This document shows positions 11,022 to 23,417 of a DNA stretch of 64,000 nucleotides, one piece after another. The position numbers and the translations under genes were made by a program. Each line of letters begins with the position of its first letter. The first letter of the stretch is position 1. Origin of the DNA: Cryptomeria japonica (Eukaryota > Streptophyta > Pinopsida > Cupressales > Cupressaceae); NCBI RefSeq assembly GCF_030272615.1, contig NC_081408.1, positions 768,889,336 to 768,953,335 on the forward strand. Direction: 5' to 3'. Below the pieces are notes generated by a model, which did not search any database, was not told the origin of the DNA, and was given only the letters and a program-made list of their open reading frames with translations.

Positions 11022-14000
11022 TGTTACCTATTTCTCGCTTCTAGCTGAAAATTAGGTTAAGATATGCTTGTTTTTACAAAATGAAACAAGTGTGTACTAC
11101 TTCTGCTATTTTGGTGTTCCAATTGCACTAAAAAAATGAACTAAATTTTTTATTTTTAAATACTTCTAGTTTGTAACTGCAAAAAAGAGAGAGACATCTC
11201 ATCAAAAAGAGAAGTATTTTTATTAATATTCAAACATGCGTCCCACACAAAGAGCCATGAGACTAGCTACATGCATCAGGTGTAGAGGGAAATACACAGA
11301 CATGTATACATAAGTACAAAAAATGAAGAGAGCATGTTGAGAATGGAACCAGTCATTGCTTGAATGATTGGAACGGTTGGAGTAGACTCGATGTTGCCTT
11401 TGTCTTGCTGCTTCGTCCTGGTCTGTATTTGCTTTCCTTTTGGTATCTGCAAAAGAGTTAAAATATGCAATGCGTTAGAACATTTCGTTCTAAGCAATGG
11501 CTGACTACATTCCTAACATGTGTACTAATGCATGCATATATATATAATCCCCACATGCATCAGATGCATATAATTAGCATCACAGAGAGGTCTCAGAAAA
11601 GCAAATATCAAATTGAAGGAAAATCACCATACACATGCATATTATTGCTAACATGTTTGCTTCATGTGCAGGATTAGGAAAAGAATATCTTGCTGGTCAT
11701 AAACTTCACAATGAGTGGGGGTAAATGAGGCTCCCACAAGGGTTGAGCCCAGCTCATATGAAATCAACAAAGGCACGCATTCATATCTTAGAAAATGATA
11801 CCGACAAGAATCAAAATCAGTATGGACAGCAATCATTCACGCCACATGTCACATGTCTCAGAAGGTGTATGCAAGGATGTATACATGTTGGAGTAATCTC
11901 CATTATGCAGTGAATGGGGCAGCGTAGTGTAGAGCAGCAATCAAGTATGGTAGTTAGAATTAATGCTTTCATCTTTCAGCTACAACAGATGTAAAAGCAG
12001 TTCATGCGGTCACATATAGCATATACTTCAAAATTCCCCCCCAAGCAAAGAGTCATTTTTATCACAGGTATATAAGCAAATGGGGGAGTTTTCAGTCATG
12101 ATACAGTAAGTCTCTATGACTAGATACAGTGGTAAAATACAGTCATAAGAATTTTTCAAGAGATAAATCATGAAAGAGACAGTCCCAACAGCAATATGGG
12201 CAGCAAAGAGCAGTGAAGGAAAGTTATAATACTAATTCAAGAGCAGCTTTAATCAAATAGCTCCATTTATGATTGTGCATTACCACTGTGCAACCCAGAA
12301 CTAAATAGAAAGCTCAGACATTAAGGCAAGAATCAGTGATAGAAACAGTGATAAGAGAATTTTCGTGCCTATTACAGTATGATAAAGAACACATCATTAG
12401 CATGAATGAAATGAAGGAATATTATAAGTAATATACTAATCAATGGAAATGCATGTAAAATACAATCACAACAGATTCGGAGATGGCAAAATCAGTCATG
12501 ACATAAAGTACAATAACCAAAGAGCATCAATCCAAATGCACAGAGCACAAAATCAGGCATTCACATCAGTAAAAGAGACAGCCATATATGAAGTTACTAG
12601 AGCTTTCAAAGGATAGTCATATTTTGGTGCATTAACCTTCACAGTTGACAGCCATTTTGAGTTTTGTTTTTGAAAAATGACTGTCAATGCATATGCATGT
12701 ACAAGGGTTTCAGGGAACTCTACATCATTAAGCCATATATATAGGGATGACGGTCACCACAAAATTTACAGTTTGAAGGGCCAAATACACAATGAGCAGA
12801 TTATTAATAGCAGCCAACGCTATGAAATGAGAAAGAAAGCAAAGATCTTTTACCAGTCACATGCATCTAAAGGAAGATCTGAGTTTTTAGGAGGCTTACG
12901 AAGACAGTTTCGCACGATTCATGCAACAATAATGTAGCCTCATTATTAAATATTGTTTCAAGATGGTATAAAGAGTAATGTATCGCCACTGACAGGTTCA
13001 CATGGGTTGATAGAATCACTGCAATGAACAGTGAACATAGTGCATGTAGTATATGGTAGTTGTATCCATGCCGAAGACATTTCTAAAGCACGTTTGCTAG
13101 CAAATCCAAAGAAATCGAAGTGTCTAATTCAAGATATTTGTAGCATAGTTTCATAAAAGGGCAGTGTGGCGTCTAACAATAGATCAAGTGTCAAATTCAC
13201 ACCCAGTTTCAAAAAATGCATCTTTTAGTGCAGCATAATACAAATTTTAGAGCAGCAAAGGAGGGGTTTACAGTTTTGTTTACTTTTTTAGTCCTCATAA
13301 ATCAGATTGCTATGCGTGGAGCAGGAAAATCTTACCTATGGCGTCAAAAATAGCAGAGGTTTCAAATCACGAAGGCAGCCTCAATGCGAAACCCTGTGAA
13401 AACTCAATGGTGGTAGCCTCCAATACCCATGGAGACTTGAAAATTGCCCAGAAATCAGAAAAACTCATGCCCAGCTTGTTATTTTTCCGCAAAAAGTATG
13501 CAAAATCAGGCCACGATAGCCCAGTATGTGCCCAGAATCGGCAAAGGAGAAGAGACTCTCATGGTGGCACCCAACACTCGGAAAATAACACCCAGCTCGC
13601 AAGGTCACGCATAGGAAGTCGTCAAATGCCCTTCATTTCTCCCTCCAAACCCTCATGGCGACCGCCCTCAATTCCAGCAAAAGAGAGATGGAGATATCGA
13701 ATGAATGAAAATGATGTTTTTAGGGTTGAAATTCCCTAAATATGTATCGATGAATTACATTGGCATTTTTATTTTTGCCTTTGTTTTATTTTCCCTTCTC
13801 AATCTTTTATTCTTATCTTCCTCGCAAATGGCTCGTGGAAATGCCTTAGGGGTCATTAAAAAGACTTATGAATTCCCTAGAAAAATTTATTAAGTGACTC
13901 ATAAATGTCACTTAATATTTTATTTTTTAATAAATAAAAATTTATTAAGTGACATTTATAAGTCACTTAATAAATTTTTCTTTTTTATGAGTAAATCTTA

Positions 14001-15193
14001 ATATTTGAATAAGATAAACATTACTAAAAGTAATGTAAAAATTTATCATTAAATTAAACATTTGATTTATTTTAAATTTACATTTTAAAATAAAAATACT
14101 ATTAAATGGAGAAAAGAAGATAACTTTTAAAGTGATAATTTAAGTCACTTTATTAAAATTATTTTTCTCATTGCATTTGTAGTATTTTAATTTTAAAATA
14201 TAAACATAAAGCAAAGCGATGTTTAATTACATGATAAATTTTATATCATTTTATAAGATGTTATCTTTTTCATTTATTGAACAGGTCAGAGGGATATTTT
14301 TGGCTTTTATGAAGGCTTGCAGGCCTGTCAGGAGATATTTTGGGGCCATTTATGGTGCTTTTAAAGGCTTTTATGGTGGCAGTATGGGTTGGCTTGACTT
14401 TGGTTCAAGTGTGTTCCCTTTCAGACCTGTTTTAGGGCCTGAAAGGTGGATTTTTTGGTTTTGCTCGCCCAAGAGGAGGTGGAATACTTTATTCATTATC
14501 TACTTTTTGGAAAGCATAAATACCTCCTTTAGTCTTCTTTTTAGGGGTTCTTCTTCATTCATCTCTTTAGCAGACTGTAATTTTTGAGTTCTCTCTGCAA
14601 GAAGGAATGTTTTTGTAACACATTTTCAGAAATAATAGAGCATTGTAATAACTTTGAGCAGTGACAAGCAGTCCATGCCTTCCCATATTCTTCTGTCATT
14701 ATGAGTACTTGGTGTTTATGCAGGTTTTTGTGATAGTCTTGTCCTTTAAATTGTATTTTCATGAGGGTACCTTATGCAAAAGCATAATTATTTGCAGGTT
14801 ATAAGTTGTGAGTGAAATAACAGTCTTAGGTTGTGAGAAGTGTTTTTCTCTTCTAAGGACTATGATTTCAACCTTCTTATAAATTATTTATGCAAGGGTT
14901 ATGATCAACTGGGTTGTGTAGGTGAGTATTGTTATTGTCATATTGTTTATTATGTGCTGTTCTTTCTCAAGATATTCAGTTTGGTGCATCACCTATTAAA
15001 CAGTAGGTTCATTTTTTATGTTTTCCTTCTCTTTTCTCAACAAAATCATCAAGGTAGTCAGAATTAGGTGATAGCCAGTTAAGAACCAGCTTTCTCTGGA
15101 GGTTCACTCCAAGTTTTAGGCAACCCATAGGCCTAGGAGGGTTCCCATGTGTCACAAGCCTGCTGAGTTGATAGCTTAGCAAACAGGGGTGCA
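11022..15193 (+). repeat. Gypsy B right LTR, about 4.2 kb
   Basis: Matches the left LTR through 12729, then continues beyond the left copy's deletion point. A TATA-like GCATAAATACC near 14513 and the following CT-rich stretch would suit a transcription start. I place the end at GGGTGCA (15193) because AGTTC follows, matching the left flank. An alternative end GTAACA at 14620 would mirror the TGTTAC start but has no matching duplication. Confidence 0.55.
13876..13980. repeat. Long inverted repeat in the B LTR
   Basis: Two arms of about 38 bp around AAATTTATTAAGTGAC...GTCACTTAAT, with one or two mismatches, separated by about 20 AT-rich bases. They could form a strong hairpin. It may be a tiny MITE or a structural part of the LTR; no clear target duplication seen. 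Confidence 0.65.
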
Positions 15194-15198
15194 AGTTC
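15194..15198. repeat. Candidate right target duplication of gypsy B
   Basis: AGTTC, matching 6267-6271. Confidence 0.5.
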
Positions 15199-15260
15199 AA
15201 GTGATAACAGGTTCCGCATAGGGTCGTGACCCCTGTGTGGAGTCACGATCCTACCCAACA
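15199..15260 (-). repeat. Copia A 5' LTR, outer segment
   Basis: Continues the LTR after gypsy B and ends CCCAACA on the plus strand (TGTTGGG on the minus). It carries a second copy of the palindromic motif (GGGTCGTGAC...GTCACGATCC, 15221-15251) seen at 6221-6250, which supports the two segments belonging to one LTR. Confidence 0.6.
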
Positions 15261-17416
15261 TTGGCATCAACAATTGAAGAGATACTTAGGATGTTTGTTT
15301 ATGTCTAAGTATTGTTAGTTAAGTCTGCTAACAAATATGCAATCAGTACGATCGTTATTGTGCAACGTTCGTTTGAGACTATAAACTTAACACATATGAC
15401 CAATGGCAATACCATCTAGTGTTACAATTCAAAAAGCATAAAAAGTCAGCATTTAGTGGTATGACCATCAGATGCATTACAATATCAGTACATTTGCATC
15501 ATAAACATTATAATAAGAAGATTAGTTTTCTGATGATAAGAGTTGATGTTAAACAAGGTGCTGTTACACCTTGGAATGATGCCAAAACATGTACCCAACA
15601 ACCAAGCATTGAGATAACAGTGAAATATCTGGAATAGGTGAATAAGAAGGTTGGTGCAGGCCTGAAAACTCCTTTAATACCACTGCCCTTTGATAAATCA
15701 GATCTAATTCATTTCTTTGATTCTCTAGAAACTCAGTGTAGCTGCACACAAACATACACACAAGCATACTATTGAAAGAAACTCTTCAAATCACCACCAA
15801 ACACACCTCAAAACATTGCTGATCAAGAGAGGTAAGACTGAGATGGAAAAAATAGCTGCTACAGGTCTGAAACATCATACTAAACTGTTGATGAACATGA
15901 ACAACAAGAAAAAACATGGTCAAAAGTTAAAACTCACCAAAACCCATAAAGTTCACCCTACACCTGCTTGGAATTAGGTTGTATTATACTATTATGTATA
16001 CACTAGGCACCAACAATCAACATGAAATAGGGCCAAGAGACTAGGCACTTAACTCCTCACAAGTGTAGTATGCCGCCTTGTTTGCCTTTGTTTTTTTGTG
16101 TGTTTTGAATGTGTTTTTCAATGGTTTTCAGATGATAAATTAAGTGCAGATAATAAAGTAACTTGCAGCAAATAAACAACTCAGAAATATAACAATATTC
16201 AGAAATACATGTAACTGAAAATTCTGGATTTTATTTCTGATCTGGAAGTACAATTTTTCCCAAATGCAAGAGCAACCGAGATCATTAAAAAGAAATACAT
16301 ATCTATTTCAAACATACCCAGAAAATGCAGCAATGAAATGGCTTGATTTTTTCACAAAATATGCATTTTGGAGATGGCAAACCCTAGGTGCCAACACCAA
16401 GAAGCTCCAAAATGTACGGATGGAAATGAGAAGAAACTATCAGAGTCATGGCTTCCTTAAACTCAGTCACAAACCTCTGGGAACCCCAATTGCCCTCTCC
16501 AAGAACCCCCATGCACCCACTTCAGCAAGGTACGGCCAGAATGAAGAAGTACGGCCAGCTTCAAACAAGTAAAGGATGTGCAATAAAATCACTAAACCCA
16601 ACCAATAATATCCAGCAATCAAGAACATTACAAACTGAGAAGAAGGAATTAGTAAGTCACCGTTGAAGCTCAGTTGTGATCCCTATATGAAATCACTAGG
16701 ATATTTTCTAGATTATATCTCTCAATAATGCGGAGAATGTTGCCTGTAAGAGGTTTCATCCTCACAAACCTGAGAAGAACAATCTCCAAGAGCAATACCA
16801 ATATCCAAAATATCATACTCAGCCTGCAAGAAATTAGTTCCAACTTTGTCTTTTATATTTTCCCAGAAGGGGTCGGCCTCTCCCAAATAATCTCTTTAAA
16901 TTACTAAATCAAATCAAAGACTTCATAAAGTGTGTTTAAGTCTCAAAAGGCCTCCTTTATTAAATATTTGCATTGCACTTTAATCTTGGTGCCCAAATAG
17001 TCTTTATTTTAAAATATATTAAATAACGATAAAGTTAAAATATTTAATTTAACTTTATAAAATGCTAACTTATCAATATTTAAAATAAAATCACTAGACT
17101 ACACCAAATATTGAGCCAATGATATCCATTGCTTCCACCAACATGTCTAAAATTAGAAATGCTGAAAACTGGCTTAGTTAGTGCCCAAAAATAACTTACT
17201 AAAAATAGTTAATATGGGAAAACTCATCCAAAATCACTCTAGAAAAGGGTGTTATGCTCATCATAGTTGTCGAAGCCCAAATAAACATCTGATACTGCTA
17301 TCTTGATGGATCAACAGCCTCCAAAGTTCCCTAACCCTAACTCATTAGCCTACGGGAACCCAACTGAATAGGCTAATGGTCTGACCTACTGAACAGGTTA
17401 GGAAGGGGACATTACA
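15261..17416 (-). repeat. Degraded gypsy LTR-like DNA
   Basis: No convincing coding sequence. The last 300 bp resemble the end of the chromovirus E LTR: TTACTAAAAATAGTTAA and finally GGGGACATTACA (17405-17416), the same terminal 12-mer as in E. I could not find the LTR start or a target duplication, so the left boundary of this remnant is unknown. Confidence 0.45.
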
Positions 17417-19120
17417 TGAAGGCTTGCACCATCCTTCAGCCATGGTACAACTGGAACAACATAGTACAACATCCCCTTTCAACTACCATTCACACCACAA
17501 ATGTATGGTTTGCAATGTAAAGCTAGGAAGTTCTTAATCAGTAAAAGTAACAACCAGGTGGAGCACTAAAATCTGCAATAAACCTCACACAAGCATATTC
17601 AATTAAAGGTACAGCCTACTAGGAAAGTGGTACGGACAGCAAGCAATTACTTGCCCCTTTAGCTCTACAAATCCTCGACAAAATGTCACAAAACCTTACC
17701 ACATTAACAATTTAGAAGACATTGAGATATCCATGATTGGAACCAAAAAATTGAAGCTTTGATTTATAGCACTAGTGATTCTTGGATGAAATCACACCAA
17801 TCCAATTGGGGGAATTACATCCCCGAAACTAGAAATATTGAGAGGTTTTTCATCAAAATATTTGGAAGAACTCCAAGTTCATTCCAACAACATAACATTA
17901 GCATTCACAAGTTCCACCTACAAATGAGCCCCCTCAACCTCCTTTGGTAGCTCTTTGGAAGGAAAAATACAATTTTAAATTATAATAATTCATTTCCCAC
18001 ACAAAAAGACCTTTTTGAAATAATAATAACTTTTCATATGCAAAGGCCCCCTATATCTCCAAGGTGTCCACTTCTAAGGCACATAATCATCTTTTCAAAA
18101 TGATATTACACTTAAGTTGTCAATTTAATACTATAAAATTAGAAACTTAAGTAAGCATTTAATTAATTTTACCCTAGTTGCAAAGAACATTGAAACAACA
18201 TTGGAATCAAACTCTAATCACATTGAGACAAAGCTGCATGGACACAGATATGGATACAAATATGGATATGGCATCCGATATGGATACTGCCATTTTTTAA
18301 GACCCTCAATATGGATATGGCTGGATACGTCATTCATAAAAAACACATGCACATATATTTAACAGAAATTTCTAAGTTATTCGAGGAGATTTTCATTACT
18401 TCAAAAGCAATATAGACACATAATTTTTACATAAATAATGATAAGTTGATTTAACATTTTACAATATGCAAAAATAGTAGAGTTGCATTTGAAGTTAACC
18501 CAAAAAATAGGTCACTGAAATAGAAAAACATTCCGTTTGTCTTTCTCATTTGGTGTAGGTTTTGTTAATACCATTTTTAAAAAAAAAAATGCATGAATGA
18601 AGTTTCTTTAAAACTAAATTTAGGAACATTTATGTCAAATTTAAAAAAAAATCAAATCACATGGTATCTAGCATGGCTGGAAATCAAGGTTTTTTGGGCA
18701 CATGTGGGTACAATATTCGACTTGTATCGCTGTGTCGGATACATATCCGTTTTGGAAACGGGAACAGATACGGGGATACACGTGCCCAGGGAGGGGCAAA
18801 GGAGTTTCCAGCTACTCTGCATTGAGATGATACTAGAGATGTAGGATGATAATCAGGGCCAATCAAGTGACTTACTAAATATAGATGGCCTCTCCAAGAA
18901 GTATGGAGAACACACCAAATGTCAAAAAATACTTCTGAAAGTGCCATGACACTCCACACTACCACCTAAGCTCATTTCCAAGAACCAAAGTGACTGCTAA
19001 CCAACCCAGAGCATTGCAAGAAGTTTGGAGTTCTCCCAATTTACTAAGAAGCTTATAGGAAAATGCAAAAACTAAGCTAACTGCTCATGAATCATTTTTT
19101 CTCAAAATGGGGACATTACA
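17417..19120 (-). repeat. Old 3' LTR of a gypsy remnant
   Basis: Ends GGGGACATTACA at 19109-19120, followed directly by a purine tract on the minus strand (19121-19137), exactly as in element E. It is therefore the 3' LTR of the minus-strand gag/protease remnant to its right. The left boundary is uncertain; it may start at TGAAGG (17417). Confidence 0.55.
18238..18800. repeat. Possible small DNA transposon with GGATAC repeats
   Basis: Both ends are rich in ATATGGATAC, CGGATAC and GGATACG variants, and the outermost bases are imperfectly inverted (TGGACACAGATAT against TGGGCACGTGTAT read inward). The middle is AT-rich and non-coding. It resembles a non-autonomous hAT-like element, but I found no matching target duplication. 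Confidence 0.35.
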
Positions 19121-21895
19121 GTCCTCCCTTCCCAAAATTGTTTGCCCTCTAGCGATTGCAATCTCAACCAATTGTTCAATTTTGAATAATCAATGTAGCT
19201 CCAAGACCCAAAATCAATTTGGGAGAATTGTAAATCCTTCTGCTTGATGTTCTTGGCTATAACATATCATCAGATATAACCTCCATCATTCTTCCTTCCT
19301 AAAGAGAAACAATTCCTGGCGAAAATTCAGTGAGCTCCTTGAAAAATTTCCTTCTTATATCATGATTCCATTGAACCATTTGTATAATTTCTAGAAAGTT
19401 AATGCTAACCTTCTCAATTTTATCTTCTTGAACTTTAGTGTAATAGACATAACTGTACATTGGTCTACTATCCAAATCACAAATGCAAGCTGAAAAAAAG
19501 AAATGACAACTGTTTGGTGCCTAATTTCCCACCCAATACAAAACTTGGTTTGTTGAAATACTCATCCCTTTAATTTGAAACCATAAACTAACCTTTTCCA
19601 TTGATTGGATGGTCTAAAAATGCATTAACTTGCAGCTGTTCAAGTATGAAATTAGCTACTAACAATATGATTTTTTCAAAATCAGCAACCTAAAAGAGAA
19701 ACAACTAGTGCATAACAAAAAAATTCTAGCAACAATGACAAATCTGATCAATTTAACAGTTGAAATTACCTTTCCCAAAGTCACCAATTGAGCAAAGCTG
19801 CAATTATTTCTTAGAATTTATGTCCAGTCCACATGTAAGTATACTGTTTGAAAAGAAAACAGTAGCACAAATTCTGGAATTTTGATCCTTAACTACCCAT
19901 GGTACATTCCTCCCATTATCATTAATCTCCAATAACCATTGATGATGATCTTTTACAAATTTACTCTTCAATAAAGTAGCTCCACCATGCTAATACTGAG
20001 CTACTCTGATCTTCATGTGGACTTCATCTAGGGGGCATATGGTGATGCTTGAATTTTCAATACTAGAACTAATTCTCCCCCAACAACTAATCTCAAAATC
20101 ATGATTGTAGTCCTCTCCTTGTGGCAATTCCACAAAGAATACCATCATGCCATGATGATACAATTCATTATGATCCACAATAGAAAGCAAACCATCATGA
20201 GAAATTTTTTCTTCTAATCCCATGGATTTATACTCTTGGCATTCCTCCCAATTACAGTCAATCTGAATCACAAGAAGAGGATTATGAAACATTATCTATC
20301 CATCCAAATCAAAGTGAGGATTATCAAAAGATTTAAATTTATTTCCATCCCTTTGTTTGTGTAATCCTTTCCCTTGTCTTGACTCTATTCCTTGCCCATG
20401 ATGGAACATTCTTTCCATCATCTTGCATAACACAGCACGAGATCCTCCTTTGGGCATCCTCTTAACACAATCTTTCTTCCAGCATCTTGAAATTTCATCT
20501 CCATTGATTTCAAATTCAAGGTGACCTCACCTAAAGAATGAAACCATTGGACACTAGGAACAGCATCAATTTCTTCAATGCTCACGATGTAGAAATCAGC
20601 ATTGATTTTGTAGTTGCCCAATTGTAGACTCAACCATGAATCCTCCTTCCGAAAGACAGTGAATCCATTAGAGACCATGACTCTAAAACCTCCAAATTTT
20701 TCAGTCTTGAGCCCATGTCATGCTACAACTTCTTCATCAATGAAGTTGTGTGTATCACTCGTATCAATAAGAGAAACAATTTTCTTCCCACTCGACATTC
20801 CTTGAATCCTAAAAAACATCATTCTTTTGTAGATTTGAAAGCCTAGAAAGGGTACTTCAGTTTCCTTTTCCTCCTTAGACTCTTCCGATGATTCTTTTCC
20901 CTCACTTTTCTTTGTATCATCTTGCTGGTCTGAAATTTCCGATTCAAAATTCTGAATGCACCTCCAATTGACAATCTTCATCTTTCTCAAAACACTTATG
21001 GCCTAGCACGCAATGCTCCTTACATGTAAAACTCAGTTTCTTCTACCTTAGCTCATTTTGAAGGTCATCTATAATTTTTGAAGCTAGATCTTTGGACTGA
21101 TTTGACTTCTTGTTAACATGCTTCTTTTTCCTTTCCGTTGTGAAAGGTCTTAGATAGAAATTTATTTTGTGGAGCAGCAAGCTTCATACTCCTTGCCTTC
21201 TTTATGGCTTCCTAAAGAGTTGGTGAGTCAAAATCCTTTACCTACCCTCTAAGTGGCTCTATTAGCCCTTAAGTAAAAAGGACAAGTCTTATTTCTGATA
21301 TGTTGGGCACCATTACCGAGAGTCTTTGGAAATCAGCAACATGAGCATCTACCATCCCATGCTGTCTTAAATGTGCTAGCTCTTTGAACTACTGTTCAAG
21401 ATCTTTTTGTCAAACCTTTCAATGAGCTTGTTTGCAAAATCATCGTAAGTGGTAGTATTGTTATGGCCTTGTGTCACCAAGCCATGATATAACCATTCAT
21501 GGGCTAGTCTATCCTAATTTAAAGTGGCAAACTTAATCGCATCCTCTTTCAGCATTAATCTTACAGACAAAAAGTTGTCCAACTTATGAACCCAAACACA
21601 AGCAATGCACTTATCACTCCCATCATAATGTGCAAGAGTAACCTTCAACACAACTTGTTGGTAGTCTCTCTCCACAACAAGATCTCTTTTCTCATCTCTT
21701 CCACCACCCCTCTTCTTTTTCTTATTCATGAATTGGTCCAAGGACAAAATGTCTTGAATCTCCAAAAGTGTCACATACTCTGCAAAACTGACCCTCACTT
21801 CATCCGCCATAGGAAATTGGGCCTCTAGAACAACTTGAGCCTCCTCCCTATGTGGAAATGTAGGTTGGAGGGATCTAGCAATAGATACAGAAGCT
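19121..21895 (-). pseudogene. Gypsy remnant with gag and protease only
   Basis: From high to low coordinate on the minus strand: a gag capsid piece (21810-21514, HYDGSDKCIACVWVHKLDNF, matching [20 protein letters not shown] in E), a degraded knuckle region, an acidic spacer, and protease (20990-20718) with DTSDTHNFID in place of [10 protein letters not shown]. Then comes the post-protease segment (20678-20418, YKINADFYIVSIEEIDAV and KIVLRG). RT, RNase H and integrase are not recognisable. In their place is unidentified sequence with one open stretch at 20292-19990 that I cannot assign. The 5' LTR and gag start are missing at the right edge. Confidence 0.7.
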
Positions 21896-23412
21896 TTGTC
21901 AAATGTCGTATTTTACTGGTGGTCTTCCCTTGTTAAATACATTTATTGTAGAATTATTCTTCTGTCAATATATATTTTTAAGAAATCATTTTTTTTAATA
22001 AAAATAATATATCTATGCTTTGTGCTATCCCAAAATGACACCACCAATTTGCTACTTGTTCTTTGCTCTTATTACCTGTATTCATATATTTCTTACATTG
22101 ACAATTTAGAAACTAACATACTATGTAAAATTGCAAAAACCATATCATGGCTTTCATATGGCACATATTGAAAAAAGATAATACACGTTTTCCTCCATGT
22201 TCAACTTAAACCATTTTGTTTTCTCTCTATTTTGAACTTTGCAGTTGAAAATCATTTCAAATTGATTTTTGATTCTTTATGATTTTGTAAGGCTACTTAT
22301 ACAATTGTTCTATTTGTACTACACATCTATTAACCCACTTGCACATATACTATAGTCACATTTTTTAATACATGTACCACGAAACTCTCAAAATATCTAT
22401 AAAATGTTTGTTCCAAATATTTAAAAGAGTTAATAGTTCTCTAATTGCAAATCTACAAAACAACCATATAAATTGTTCTTTGACTAATTAGACCATCAAA
22501 TTAACTGCAATATTTACATTTTTTAGTCACAACAAAATTCACTGCAGTCTCCACAACATCGGTAAAAACCTGACATGATGTGTCTTGTTTTATATATTTT
22601 TATATGGATGAATTCAACGAATCCTATCCCAAATTTTTTTGACCAAATCTGAAAATCAAACCTACAAACCAAAGTTTGTATAGAGAAGAAATCTCGTTCA
22701 GATTATTAGAAAGTCTAGAGGTAATTGCTACAAAATTATTAACAGTTGTAGCAGAAATAACCTAGTCTTCATGGGAATGATGGGCAAGTTAGGCTTGAAA
22801 ACAGGAGCACACCTTAATCCCTACAAGATTTCATGGCTATAGATTGGCCATCAGGCAATAGTAAATTAACAATGTCTTGATATTCTTCAAATTTGTTCTT
22901 ATAAAGATGAAGTGTGGTGACATCATGCCCATTGTTGTGTGTCTTGTTCTGTTGGATAGAGATAATCTGTCTTTACAACAATTTCATGTCCTAGCAAAGC
23001 CACTTGGACAGTTACTACTTTTCAGCAACATTTCTTTACTATATGTGGATAAATGTTGTCCTATAGCATTCTTTTTTGTGTTTAAATGTGATAGATTTGT
23101 TCCCCTGTGAGATCACTGAATGTTTTTTGATAACTCGAAACATCAAATTCAGTGATAAAGGGTTTGGTGGAATTAAAAACAGCTACGTATTTGTGCAGAA
23201 GGAATGACTTCTTTAACAATTTCAAAGGCCTTCTTTGGACCAATGAAAAACATCTCCCTTTGTTAAGATGGTTAGTGGACAAGCAATGGATGAGAAATTT
23301 CTTGAAATTTCTTAGGTAATAGATAATCTCCTGCTTTATATGAGAATGCTATTAAACAAAGGGAAGACAAAATTTTGCAGATGTTTAGTGAACACATTAT
23401 TTTGTAGTGCTG
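21896..23412. other. AT-rich non-coding DNA
   Basis: No homology, terminal repeat or splice-bounded exon recognised. It may be intergenic or intronic host DNA interrupted by solo LTR H. Confidence 0.4.
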
Positions 23413-23417
23413 GGAAG
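23413..23417. repeat. Left target duplication of solo LTR H
   Basis: GGAAG, identical to 27777-27781. Confidence 0.85.

Larger units (their letters stand above)
6272..15193 (+). mobile_element. Ty3/gypsy retrotransposon B (Tat/Athila-like), internally deleted
   Basis: The sequence 6272-7987 is repeated at 11022-12729 with scattered substitutions, and the two copies flank gypsy pol on the plus strand. The left LTR passes straight into the RT domain, so its 3' part, the PBS, gag and protease have been deleted. The pol type (no chromodomain, INFVRRFNPDIADLL tether region) resembles the non-chromovirus Tat/Athila group. The element sits in copia A's LTR. Confidence 0.75.
1..15260 (-). mobile_element. 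Ty1/copia retrotransposon A, 5' half, with two nested insertions
   Basis: Minus-strand copia element entering from the left edge. Reading on the minus strand it has a 5' LTR (15260-15199 joined to 6271-5931), a primer binding site, gag, and pol up to the integrase core, where the window ends. A hAT transposon (1282-5401) splits the gag region and gypsy B (6272-15193) splits the LTR. The rebuilt LTR is about 403 bp, beginning TGTTGGG and ending ACATTTACA. The outer edge at 15260 is inferred from the TG...CA rule; the matching 3' LTR and target duplication lie outside the window. Confidence 0.75.

Noticed and set aside
13338-13739. 133-codon open frame in the gypsy B LTR
   Set aside because: Lies inside an LTR, no homology, typical chance frame.
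14611-14620. GTAACA as the end of the B LTR
   Set aside because: It mirrors the TGTTAC start but is not followed by a match to the left flank; kept only as an alternative.
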